Shown here piece by piece: positions 15,932 to 22,665 of a stretch of DNA of 64,000 bases. Made by a program: the position numbers and the translations under genes. This stretch comes from Brevundimonas sp. UBA6550 (GTDB lineage Bacteria; Pseudomonadota; Alphaproteobacteria; Caulobacterales; Caulobacteraceae). Below the pieces are notes generated by a model, which worked only from the letters and a program-made list of their open reading frames with translations, searched no databases and had not been told where the DNA came from. Each line of letters begins with the position of its first letter. Position 1 is the stretch's first letter. The stretch is from positions 361,300 through 425,299 of the forward strand of contig NZ_DJKE01000008.1 in NCBI RefSeq assembly GCF_002434505.1, in the 5' to 3' direction.

Positions 15932-17143
15932 ATGAAAGCCCTTCTGTCAGCCTCCGCCGCATTGGCGGCGATCGCCATCGCCGCCTCCGCCGCCGCGCAA
16001 ACGCCGCAGCCCCGCCTGAACCAGATTCAAGTGATCGGCACGCACAACAGTTACAGCCAGCCGGCGGACCCTCGGGTCTTTTCGGTGATGAAGCCCATGC
16101 TTCAGCCCATGCTGGACCGCATATTCTCAAGCCTGCCCGCCGAGGCGATGGCGGTGCTGCGCGACGAGCACCCCAACGCGATCTTCGAGGATCTGCAGTC
16201 CGGGCTGGAATATATCCATCCGCCGATCGAGGCGCAGCTGCGGGCGGGGCTGCGCAGTCTGGAGTTCGATCTGAACGTCGACCACGAGGGGGGGCGGTTC
16301 AGCAATCCGCTGCCCTATCGCATCCTGCGCGAACAGGGCGCTAAGGATCTGGCCCCCCTTTACGATCAGGCTCTGGCCCAGCCGGGGCTGAAGGTCATGC
16401 ACGCCGTGGACGTGGATTTCCGCAGCCACTGTCCGACCTTCCGACTGTGTCTGCAACAGGTCCGGGCCTGGTCGGACGCCAATCCCGGGCATTCGCCGGT
16501 GTTCATCCTGCTGGAGCCGAAGTTCCAAAGCCTGGCCGCCTTCGCGCCGGGCGCCACGCCGCTCGATCCGTTCGACGCCCGCGCCTTCGCCGAGATGGAC
16601 GCCTCCATCGCGGAAATCATAGGACGCGAGCGGGTCATCACGCCCGACGACGTGCGCGGCGATCATGCGACGCTGGAAGCCGCTGCGCTTGATGGCGGCT
16701 GGCCCACGCTGGAGGCGGCGCGCGGCAAGATCGTTTTCCTGATGATCGTGCCGGGTCTGAATCTGGCGACCTTCGCGCCCTATATGGAGGGCCATCCGAA
16801 CCTGGAGGGGCGAATGGCCTTCGTTCAGGGGCGGCCCGGCATGCCCCACGCCGCCTTTGTCATGATCGACAACGTCCTGACGCACAGCGACGAAATCCGC
16901 GACCTGGTTTCACGCGGCTATCTGGTGCGCACCCGTTCCGACATCGACACCGGCGAGGCGCGCACGAACGATGTGACGCGGCGCGACGCGGCCCTGGCCA
17001 GCGGCGCCCAGATCATCTCGACCGACTATCCGTTCGCCCCCAACATCTTCGCCAACGATTATGTCGTCAAACCCTTCCCCGGCGGATCAAGGGCCAACCC
17101 GGTTTCGTCGCCTCGCAGCCCCGAAGGGGGACGCGGGCGTTGA
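15932..17143 (+). CDS. Secreted Ca2+-dependent PI-PLC-like phosphodiesterase
   Basis: 403-residue exported enzyme with a signal peptide (KALLSASAALAAIAIAASAAAQ) and a TIM-barrel PLC-like phosphodiesterase domain of the PI-PLC-C1 type. Seen: IGTHNSYSQP with the first catalytic-type His, LEFDLNVDHEGG with acidic and His residues, and a FILLEPKF strand. GAGGGA at 15918-15923 favours ATG 15932; an ATG at 15923 overlaps the receptor stop. It probably cleaves a phosphodiester bond in a phosphoinositide or related glycerophosphodiester in the periplasm or outside the cell. The close spacing to the TonB receptor suggests joint expression and scavenging of the products. Confidence 0.8.
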   Translation: MKALLSASAALAAIAIAASAAAQTPQPRLNQIQVIGTHNSYSQPADPRVFSVMKPMLQPMLDRIFSSLPAEAMAVLRDEHPNAIFEDLQSGLEYIHPPIEAQLRAGLRSLEFDLNVDHEGGRFSNPLPYRILREQGAKDLAPLYDQALAQPGLKVMHAVDVDFRSHCPTFRLCLQQVRAWSDANPGHSPVFILLEPKFQSLAAFAPGATPLDPFDARAFAEMDASIAEIIGRERVITPDDVRGDHATLEAAALDGGWPTLEAARGKIVFLMIVPGLNLATFAPYMEGHPNLEGRMAFVQGRPGMPHAAFVMIDNVLTHSDEIRDLVSRGYLVRTRSDIDTGEARTNDVTRRDAALASGAQIISTDYPFAPNIFANDYVVKPFPGGSRANPVSSPRSPEGGRGR

Positions 17144-17851
17144 CCTCGAACGTCCGTCAGGCCCTCGGAGGCGCAGCCGTTCCGACGGCGCTCGCCCCGG
17201 CTGTCGTGCGCGGTGAAAACGGCTCTCACTGAAGCCGAAAGCGTAGCAGGCGACCAAGGTCTAGGCATCCAACGGCCGGGCCGCGACCTCGATCTCGACG
17301 CCGCGAACACGGCTTTCGAGGAGCATGCCAACTCCGGTAGATCGACCAGTGTGGCGTGATCAGATGCGTCAGCCCTGCCCACGCTAAGAACGGCCGGTGG
17401 GTGCTGCTGACGCCCGGACCGATGAAGTGGGCGGTGAAGGCGTAGGTCTTCACCGCCTCCGGCCGCGTGCACTCGGCAATGGGCCTCAAGTGTTCGAGGC
17501 GATCCTATCCTGAACACAGAGACTGGTCGCGATGTAGTCGTAGCGGCTGTCTCAGACGGGCAGATAATCGGTCGAGCCTCCTTTGCTGACGGGATCGAGC
17601 AAATCGAGCGGCAAGTCAAAAAGGCCGGAACCCGTCGCCGCCTAGGCGCTACGGCGGCGCTTCGAGCACGCCAACCAGATCTATAGGGGCTGCGTTACAT
17701 GCTCAGGCCGCAGTCCAATTGCTGGCTGACCTGCAGACCGAAGCCCGCCCAGGCGTCCTGCACGGTCAGGACAGACGTCTGGGTCGGTGCTGAACGGGTT
17801 TTAATGCCGCATCCTTAGAAGGACGGCCTCGGAGTTTACGCTGACGCCGTC
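17144..17851. other. 708-base stretch without an intact gene; possible decayed coding sequence
   Basis: No convincing ORF is present. On the minus strand, protein-like fragments occur in different frames: FDLPLDLLDPVSKGGSTDY then RYDYIATSLCVQDRIASNT, then AVKTYAFTAHFIGPGVSSTH in another frame (inside 17226-17489), then LLESRVRGVEIEVAARPLDA in a third, with stops and shifts between them. This looks like a gene broken by frameshifts, but I do not recognise the family. No terminal inverted repeats or target-site duplications were seen. Confidence 0.4.
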
Positions 17852-19018
17852 TCACTGGCGGATAAAATGAGGCACGAAGCGGGAGGTGTTGCGGGTGATG
17901 CGCCCCACATCCTCGCGCAGGCTAATGCCGGCAGGTTCGGTTCCGACTACCCATGACCCGACGATCACATGATTGCCGTCGAAGTTCGGCGGGTTGTGCA
18001 GGGCCTGGCGGATGTAGCGGCCTTCGCCATAGCCGCCGTCAACAACCTCGGCGGCGCTTTGGCCCTGGTCGATCAGCTCGACATTGTCGCCCTCGCGCGA
18101 GAACAGGGGTTTGCGCACATAGGACGATCCCAGCGCGCTTTCGGCCGGATCGCCCTCGAAATAAGCTTCCAGTAGGTTGGGATGGCCCGCGTGGCGTTCC
18201 CACAACAGGGGCAGGATGGCCTTGTTGGACAGAATGCTCTTCCACGCCGGTTCCAACACCGTCACATCGGCGGTGGGCAAGGGGGCGGCGTATTCGTCAC
18301 GCAGCATCTGCTCCCACGGATACAGTTTGAACATCGCCTGGATGATCCAGTTGTCGTGGTCCACGAACCGTCCATCGGCGTTCAGGCCGATCTGGTCGAT
18401 GGCGACGAACTGGGGCTCCAGCCCGGCCTGCTGGGCCAGGTCTTCGAGGAAGCGCACGGTCTGGCGATCCTCGACGAAATCGGCGTCCGAGGCGAAATGC
18501 ACGAAGCCGCCGTTCGGGAAGATGGCGCGGAACCGGTCGACCAGCTTCTCGTGCAGGCTGTTGAACTGATCCGCATCGGCGGGCAGGGCGCCGGCCTTGA
18601 TCTGATCTTCCAGCCACAGCCACTGGAACACCGCCGTCTCATAGATGCTGGTCGGGGTGTCGGCGTTGTATTCATACAGCTTGGCCGGACCTGTCCCGTC
18701 ATAGGCGAAGTCGAAACGGCCATAGAGGGACTGATCGCCCCGCTTCCAGCTGTCGGCCACATAGTCCCGCATGGCCTCGGGAATATCGAGCTGCTCCATC
18801 AGTCGCTCGGACTGGACGGCCTCGTCGACCAGTTTCAGGCACAGGCCGTGCAGTTCCTCGGTCGGCGCCTCGATCCCGTCCTCGATCTCGGCCAGCGAGA
18901 AGGCGTAGGCCGCCGTCTCGTCCCAGTACGGTTTGCCGTCGGTGTGGCGCCAGGTGAAGCCGAGTTCCTCGGCCTTGGCGTCCCAGTCGGTGCGGGGATC
19001 GAAGCGCAGACGCTCCAT
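17852..19018 (-). CDS. yjfC: Glutathionylspermidine synthase family protein (YjfC/YgiC-like ATP-grasp ligase)
   Basis: 388-residue protein of the GSP_synth family, the stand-alone ATP-grasp ligase domain without the amidase half of E. coli Gss. Visible landmarks are GRFDFAYDGTGPAKLYEYNADTPTS, LEPAWKSILSNKAILPLLW, a YVRKPLFSREGDNV nucleotide-binding segment and a VGSWVVGTEPAGISLRED C-terminus. In the family it joins a carboxylate to an amine with ATP; the true substrates of YjfC and YgiC are unknown. It follows the PspA-like gene by three bases. The neighbourhood is the full yjf set, so its function is probably tied to that locus rather than to trypanothione-like chemistry. Confidence 0.9.
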   Translation of the reverse strand: MERLRFDPRTDWDAKAEELGFTWRHTDGKPYWDETAAYAFSLAEIEDGIEAPTEELHGLCLKLVDEAVQSERLMEQLDIPEAMRDYVADSWKRGDQSLYGRFDFAYDGTGPAKLYEYNADTPTSIYETAVFQWLWLEDQIKAGALPADADQFNSLHEKLVDRFRAIFPNGGFVHFASDADFVEDRQTVRFLEDLAQQAGLEPQFVAIDQIGLNADGRFVDHDNWIIQAMFKLYPWEQMLRDEYAAPLPTADVTVLEPAWKSILSNKAILPLLWERHAGHPNLLEAYFEGDPAESALGSSYVRKPLFSREGDNVELIDQGQSAAEVVDGGYGEGRYIRQALHNPPNFDGNHVIVGSWVVGTEPAGISLREDVGRITRNTSRFVPHFIRQ

Positions 19019-19021
19019 GGA

Positions 19022-19762
19022 TCAGGCCGGGTCTTTATCGGGCGTGGATTGGCCGATGCGCGGCGTGACCACGGTTACGTCCGGCTGGCTGAGGCGGGCC
19101 AGGACGTCGTCGGCCGACGAATGGCCGGGCAGGATGCCGGCCTCGCGCAGCTTCGCGTCCAGGTCCGCGCCGGTGCGGCGATCCTCCAGCGCCTGGCTGG
19201 CGTTCAGCTTCTCTTCCTGGATCGCCTGGCGCTGCTTGATGCGCTGCAGGCTGTCAGCGGCCGAGCCGATGCGCGACTGGGCGCCGGCCGAGTTCAGGGC
19301 GACGGAGGTCTGGGCGCGCTGGACGGAATCGTTGACCTTGACGATGTCGATCTCGCGACGAAGCGTCTCGATCTTCTGGTCGGTCGAGGCGATGGCGGTG
19401 CGCAGGCGCGTCTCGGCCGTCTTCATGTCCTCGATCAGCGGACCACGGCTGTTGATTTCGACCTCCAGCTCGGCGATGCGGCCGGCGACTTCGCGCGCCA
19501 GATCGGTCTTGCCCTGACCCAGGGCGGTGCGGGCCGAGCTTTCGTATTTGGCGATCTGGTCCCTGAAAGATGCAACTTCGTTCTCGGCCATCCGGCGGCG
19601 CGCCACCAGGCCGGCCAGGTCGTCGCGCGCCTTGCCCTGAGCGTTGTCGGCGTCGCGGATTTCCTGGTCGAGAATCTTCAGCGCGTTGGCGTCGACGACG
19701 CCCTGGGCCGCGTCATGGGCCGAGCCCCGAAACAGGGCGGACAGTTTTCTGAGCATGGACAT
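19022..19762 (-). CDS. yjfJ: PspA/IM30 family membrane-stress protein (YjfJ-like)
   Basis: 246-residue helical protein dominated by long coiled coils, with the PspA-type start MSMLRKLSALFRGSAHDAAQ and DQEIRDADNAQGKARDDLA. PspA/IM30 proteins bind stressed inner membranes and oligomerise. I chose the ATG at 19762 because the earlier in-frame codons lie in the upstream gap and lack family similarity. It sits between the DUF2170 gene (17-base gap) and the GSP-synthase gene, matching E. coli yjfI-yjfJ and yjfC. The C-terminal tail RIGQSTPDKDPA is short and polar. A structural rather than catalytic role is expected. Confidence 0.88.
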   Translation of the reverse strand: MSMLRKLSALFRGSAHDAAQGVVDANALKILDQEIRDADNAQGKARDDLAGLVARRRMAENEVASFRDQIAKYESSARTALGQGKTDLAREVAGRIAELEVEINSRGPLIEDMKTAETRLRTAIASTDQKIETLRREIDIVKVNDSVQRAQTSVALNSAGAQSRIGSAADSLQRIKQRQAIQEEKLNASQALEDRRTGADLDAKLREAGILPGHSSADDVLARLSQPDVTVVTPRIGQSTPDKDPA

Positions 19763-19778
19763 GGTCGGTCTTCCGGGA

Positions 19779-20459
19779 TCAGGCGGCGTCGGCGCCGAAG
19801 GTTTCACGCAGTTCGGTGGCGTCGATCGCATTCTCGGCCAGGGTGCGCAATTCGATGAGGATGGTCTGCAGCGTCGTCTTGCAAGAGAGTTCGCCCATCA
19901 ATTCGTACACATCCTCGCCGCCAACGTTGGTGATGGCGAAGTTGGACAGGGGCACCACACGCTGGGCCTTCAGCAGGAACTCGTTGAAGGCGTGACGGTC
20001 CGCCTGTTCCGACACGGGCCACAGAAGCACCGAACAGACGATCTGCGCCCCGCCGACGCTGAGATAGACCGGCAGGTCGCCGTATTCATGCATGGTCGCC
20101 AGCAGAACGGGCTCGGCGCCCTCGACCACGCGCAGGGTCATTTCGCCGTCGCGCAACAGGGCGGAGCCGTCCAGCGCCGCCTTGATGGCGGGCACGGTCC
20201 AGGGGGTCTCGATCACGGCGTCCATATGATGGTCGTCTCCAGAGGTGATGGAATCGGAAGTGGTGCGGCGCGGCCGGCCGGCAAGGGCGGGTCCGCGTGT
20301 GGAATCGGTAACGATGGCGCGGACGGCCGCCTTTACGTCGTCGCGGGCGGAGGCCGGCACCCAAAGCTCCAGCTTGACCAGGCCCGCCTCGCGACGCGCC
20401 TGTCGCCACGCACGGATGCGGTCGTTGGCGGCGGAGGAGGGCGATGTGTCGTTCGGCAT
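19779..20459 (-). CDS. yjfI: DUF2170 protein (YjfI-like) with N-terminal extension
   Basis: About 226 residues. The C-terminal ~135 residues from MDAVIETPWTVPAIKAALDG match the DUF2170/YjfI layout, with LPVYLSVGGAQIVCSVLLWP and VVPLSNFAITNVGGEDVYEL. The N-terminal ~70 residues include a basic RIRAWRQARREAGLVKLELW segment resembling a small DNA- or protein-binding module and are absent from the 133-residue E. coli protein. Start codons at 20459 or 20483 are both possible; a 19-base palindrome covers the interval, so the choice decides whether that site is upstream or coding. It is the first gene of the minus-strand arm of the yjf locus. Function unknown. Confidence 0.82.
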   Translation of the reverse strand: MPNDTSPSSAANDRIRAWRQARREAGLVKLELWVPASARDDVKAAVRAIVTDSTRGPALAGRPRRTTSDSITSGDDHHMDAVIETPWTVPAIKAALDGSALLRDGEMTLRVVEGAEPVLLATMHEYGDLPVYLSVGGAQIVCSVLLWPVSEQADRHAFNEFLLKAQRVVPLSNFAITNVGGEDVYELMGELSCKTTLQTILIELRTLAENAIDATELRETFGADAA

Positions 20460-20462
20460 GGC

Positions 20463-20481
20463 GTTACATGAAACACGTAAC
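20463..20481. promoter_or_regulatory. GTTAC-type palindrome, candidate operator of the divergent yjf locus
   Basis: The sequence GTTACATGAAACACGTAAC has arms GTTACATG and CACGTAAC, matching at 7 of 8 positions around AAA. It lies at the 5' edge of the DUF2170 gene in the divergent region shared with the DUF2491 gene, where an operator could control both arms. No regulator gene is adjacent. Confidence 0.4.
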
Positions 20482-20597
20482 ATGAACGCTTGACTTGACG
20501 CAAGATCGGAGGGAATGTTGCGCCATGAACCGCCTCATTCGGTCGCATCGTCGCTGTCCACTCGCCGTCGGCGTGGATCGGGCCTAGATAGTCGCCC

Positions 20598-21245
20598 ATG
20601 TTCAAGAAGCTTTTCGGATCGTCGGAGAAGACTGGGCCCGCCAATCGGCTGGCGACGGTGCGCAACATCACCGTGGGGCGCACCGTGTCGCTGGACCCGC
20701 TGGCCTGGCGCCGGCTGGGCGGGGAGACGCAGTTCAGCCTGGATCGCGACGTGCTGGACATCTCGGCGCAAGGGTTGGTCAGTCTGGACAGCGGTCAGTT
20801 CGTTCATCGCTTCTATACCGACGACCACGTCATGCTTCAGGCCATGAGCGACGACGAGGCGGGGTTGGAAAGCTATGATTTCAGCCTGTTCGCGCCCTGG
20901 ACCTCGGCCTATCCGCCGGGCGAGCGCGAACGCCGCATCTGGCGCGACCGGCTGTCGGCGCCGGTCTTTCATGGCGCGGCCGAGGACCTGCCTGACTATC
21001 CCCGCTTCTGGTTCGCCGAGAGTGACGCCATCCAGCCGCCGGTCACCTTGTGGGAGACGATCTGGGACGATCGCGCGGCGACCACGCCCTATGCCAGGAT
21101 TTTCCAGACCTGCATGTTGTATGCACGGGAACTGGGCGGCGGGCGCGAACTGATGCTGGCGCTCGAGCAGCAGCCCGACGGCGGCGACACCACGCACGAA
21201 ATCATGATCGGCATTCCGCTGGAATTGGCCGAGTTCCGCGCCTGA
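20598..21245 (+). CDS. yjfK: DUF2491 protein (YjfK-like)
   Basis: 215-residue cytoplasmic protein of the YjfK family. It starts MFKKLFGSSEKTG, then has a central core with GRTVSLDPLAWRRLGGET and QFVHRFYTDDHVMLQAM, and a C-terminal MLYARELGGGRELMLALEQQ segment. No enzymatic motif or membrane helix is visible. It opens the plus-strand arm, followed by DUF350 and DUF1190 genes at 26 and 4 bases, the same order as E. coli yjfK-yjfL-yjfM. Recognition rests on length, key segments and perfect synteny. The biochemical role is unknown. Confidence 0.85.
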   Translation: MFKKLFGSSEKTGPANRLATVRNITVGRTVSLDPLAWRRLGGETQFSLDRDVLDISAQGLVSLDSGQFVHRFYTDDHVMLQAMSDDEAGLESYDFSLFAPWTSAYPPGERERRIWRDRLSAPVFHGAAEDLPDYPRFWFAESDAIQPPVTLWETIWDDRAATTPYARIFQTCMLYARELGGGRELMLALEQQPDGGDTTHEIMIGIPLELAEFRA

Positions 21246-21271
21246 GCGCGCAATCCGAGGGGGCAAGACCG

Positions 21272-21685
21272 ATGTTCGACTGGTTCATTTTTCAGCAGGG
21301 TGCGATCGCCTTTCTGATCGCCTTCGCCATGGCCGGCGCCTTCACCCTGGCCTTCAAGCTGATCTACCAGTGGGTCACGCCCTATCACGAACATACGCTG
21401 ATCCGCCAAGGCAACACGGCCGCCGCCATCGCGCTGGGCGGCGCCCTGATCGGCTATGTCCTGCCGCTGGCCTCGGCCCTGTCGCACACCGTCAGCCTGA
21501 TGGAGTTCGCCGCCTGGGCCTTGCTGGCCGGCGTGATCCAGATCGTGGTGTTCGTCACCATCAGCCGCATGGCCTTCCGCAATCTGGTCGTTCGTATCGA
21601 GGCGGGCGAGATCGCCGCAGCCGTCTATCTGGCCTCCATCTCCATCTGCGTCGGCTTGCTCAACGCTGCCTGCATGACGTCGTGA
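21272..21685 (+). CDS. yjfL: DUF350 inner-membrane protein (YjfL-like)
   Basis: 137-residue protein with four predicted transmembrane helices (around residues 9-30, 48-70, 76-98 and 113-133). It has the DUF350 pattern NTAAAIALGGALIGYVLPLA in the second helix and ISRMAFRNL between helices 3 and 4. The start is ATG 21272 with a GAGGGGG-type ribosome site just before it. It fits the yjfL slot between the DUF2491 and DUF1190 genes. It may anchor the PspA-like and soluble Yjf proteins at the membrane, but no activity is known. Confidence 0.88.
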   Translation: MFDWFIFQQGAIAFLIAFAMAGAFTLAFKLIYQWVTPYHEHTLIRQGNTAAAIALGGALIGYVLPLASALSHTVSLMEFAAWALLAGVIQIVVFVTISRMAFRNLVVRIEAGEIAAAVYLASISICVGLLNAACMTS

Positions 21686-21689
21686 ACCC

Positions 21690-22295
21690 ATGACCGATCT
21701 TCCCAAGACCGACACCATGCGCCGGCTGAAGCGGTCGCGCGTCCTGCACGTCAGCAGCCTGATGGCGACCGCCAGCTTCTCGCTGGCCGCCTGCGGCTCG
21801 CCCCAGCGGGTCCCGGCGCCCGAGCCTGAACCGACCCTGGCCTATCAGTCGCTGGACGAATGCAAGGCCGCCAACGACATTCCCGACAACGAATGCGACG
21901 CCGCCCTGACCAAGGCTCAGCAGGAGGCCGCCAAGACCGCCCCCCGTTATGCTACGCGCGAGGAATGCGAAGGTCAGTGGGGACCGTCTCAATGCCAGCC
22001 GAACAATAACGGCGGCTCCTTCTTCACGCCGCTGCTGACCGGCTTCATCGTCGGCCAGATGCTGAACGGCGGCGGCTATCGCGGCGGCGGGCCGCTGTAT
22101 CGCGACCGAGAGGGTCGGCTGTCGAACGGCTACGGCGGAGGCTACGCCTACCGCGACTATCGCACCGGCAAGACCCTGACCAATGCGCGCGAGCATGGCG
22201 ATGTCGCCCGCCAGGCCCCGACGCGGGTCCAGAGCCGCACCACCGTCGTCTCGCGCGGCGGCTTCGGCGGCGGCGGCCGGGGCTACGGCGGCTGA
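21690..22295 (+). CDS. yjfM: DUF1190 lipoprotein (YjfM-like)
   Basis: 201-residue predicted lipoprotein. A basic N-terminus (RRLKRSRVLHVSS) and a hydrophobic stretch end in a lipobox-like LAAC at about residue 35. The mature part has two paired-cysteine segments, DECKAANDIPDNECDAAL and EECEGQWGPSQCQ, typical of DUF1190. Its C-terminal third is rich in Gly, Tyr and Arg (GGGYRGGGPLYRDREGRLSN), likely flexible. It starts four bases after the DUF350 stop and closes the plus-strand yjf arm. The function is unknown; envelope localisation is the main inference. Confidence 0.83.
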   Translation: MTDLPKTDTMRRLKRSRVLHVSSLMATASFSLAACGSPQRVPAPEPEPTLAYQSLDECKAANDIPDNECDAALTKAQQEAAKTAPRYATREECEGQWGPSQCQPNNNGGSFFTPLLTGFIVGQMLNGGGYRGGGPLYRDREGRLSNGYGGGYAYRDYRTGKTLTNAREHGDVARQAPTRVQSRTTVVSRGGFGGGGRGYGG

Positions 22296-22381
22296 AATAG
22301 TCGTCCCGCTTGCGGTGACTTCTCAAGCCTCCGGTCCCGGTGGAGCGTAGGCTTTTCATGTTTCGTCGACCGGCCCCGGCT

Positions 22382-22398
22382 TTTATATTTTCTTTATG
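22382..22398 (+). promoter_or_regulatory. Candidate KdpE operator upstream of the kdp operon
   Basis: TTTATA-N5-TTTATG in a T-rich tract (TTTATATTTTCTTTATG), about 160 bases before kdpF. From memory, the E. coli KdpE site upstream of kdpFABC has the form TTTATA-N5-TTTACA, so ten to eleven of twelve core bases agree. This genome encodes KdpE at the end of the same operon. The tract stands out against very GC-rich flanks. Confidence 0.5.
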
Positions 22399-22477
22399 CC
22401 CGGGCCAGGAATCCACATCGCGCCGTTACGGCCGCCCGTGATCTTTTCACGCTTCATCTGAGCTTGAGGAGGCCGGC

Positions 22478-22561
22478 TTGGCCGATGTGGTTTTTCTGGC
22501 GACAGGGGCGGGGGCGTTCGTCGTCTTTGCGGCCCTGGCCGTTGCGTTGAAGCGGGTATGA
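22478..22561 (+). CDS. 27-residue membrane micro-ORF preceding kdpF
   Basis: A TTG at 22478 with a strong ribosome site GAGGAGG (22466-22472, five-base spacing) opens a 28-codon frame that ends by overlapping the kdpF start (ATGA). The peptide (M)ADVVFLATGAGAFVVFAALA followed by VALKRV is one transmembrane helix with a basic C-terminus, inside-positive as in KdpF. Codon use is GC3-rich like the neighbours. It may be a second small stabilising subunit of the KdpFABC complex or a leader peptide coupling translation to kdpF. I do not recognise a named family. Confidence 0.6.
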   Translation: MADVVFLATGAGAFVVFAALAVALKRV

Positions 22562-22647
22562 CGATGATCGCCATGCTCTGGGGGGCGGGGGCGGTGGTCG
22601 TCGCCGTCTATATGGTCGCGGCCCTGCTGCGGCCCGAGCGGTTCTGA
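22558..22647 (+). CDS. kdpF: K+-transporting ATPase subunit KdpF
   Basis: 29-residue single-span membrane peptide, MTMIAMLWGAGAVVVAVYMV then AALLRPERF. The hydrophobic helix ending in a LLRPE[KR]F-type tail is the hallmark of KdpF, which stabilises the KdpFABC complex. It overlaps the upstream micro-ORF by four bases and stands 18 bases before kdpA. The size equals E. coli KdpF. Confidence 0.88.
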   Translation: MTMIAMLWGAGAVVVAVYMVAALLRPERF

Positions 22648-22665
22648 CGGACCGGGACGAAACTC

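Noticed and set aside
22325..22354. Intrinsic terminator after the DUF1190 gene (AAGCCT...AGGCTTTT)
   Set aside because: A six-base stem with an 18-base loop and only four T residues; too weak to call.
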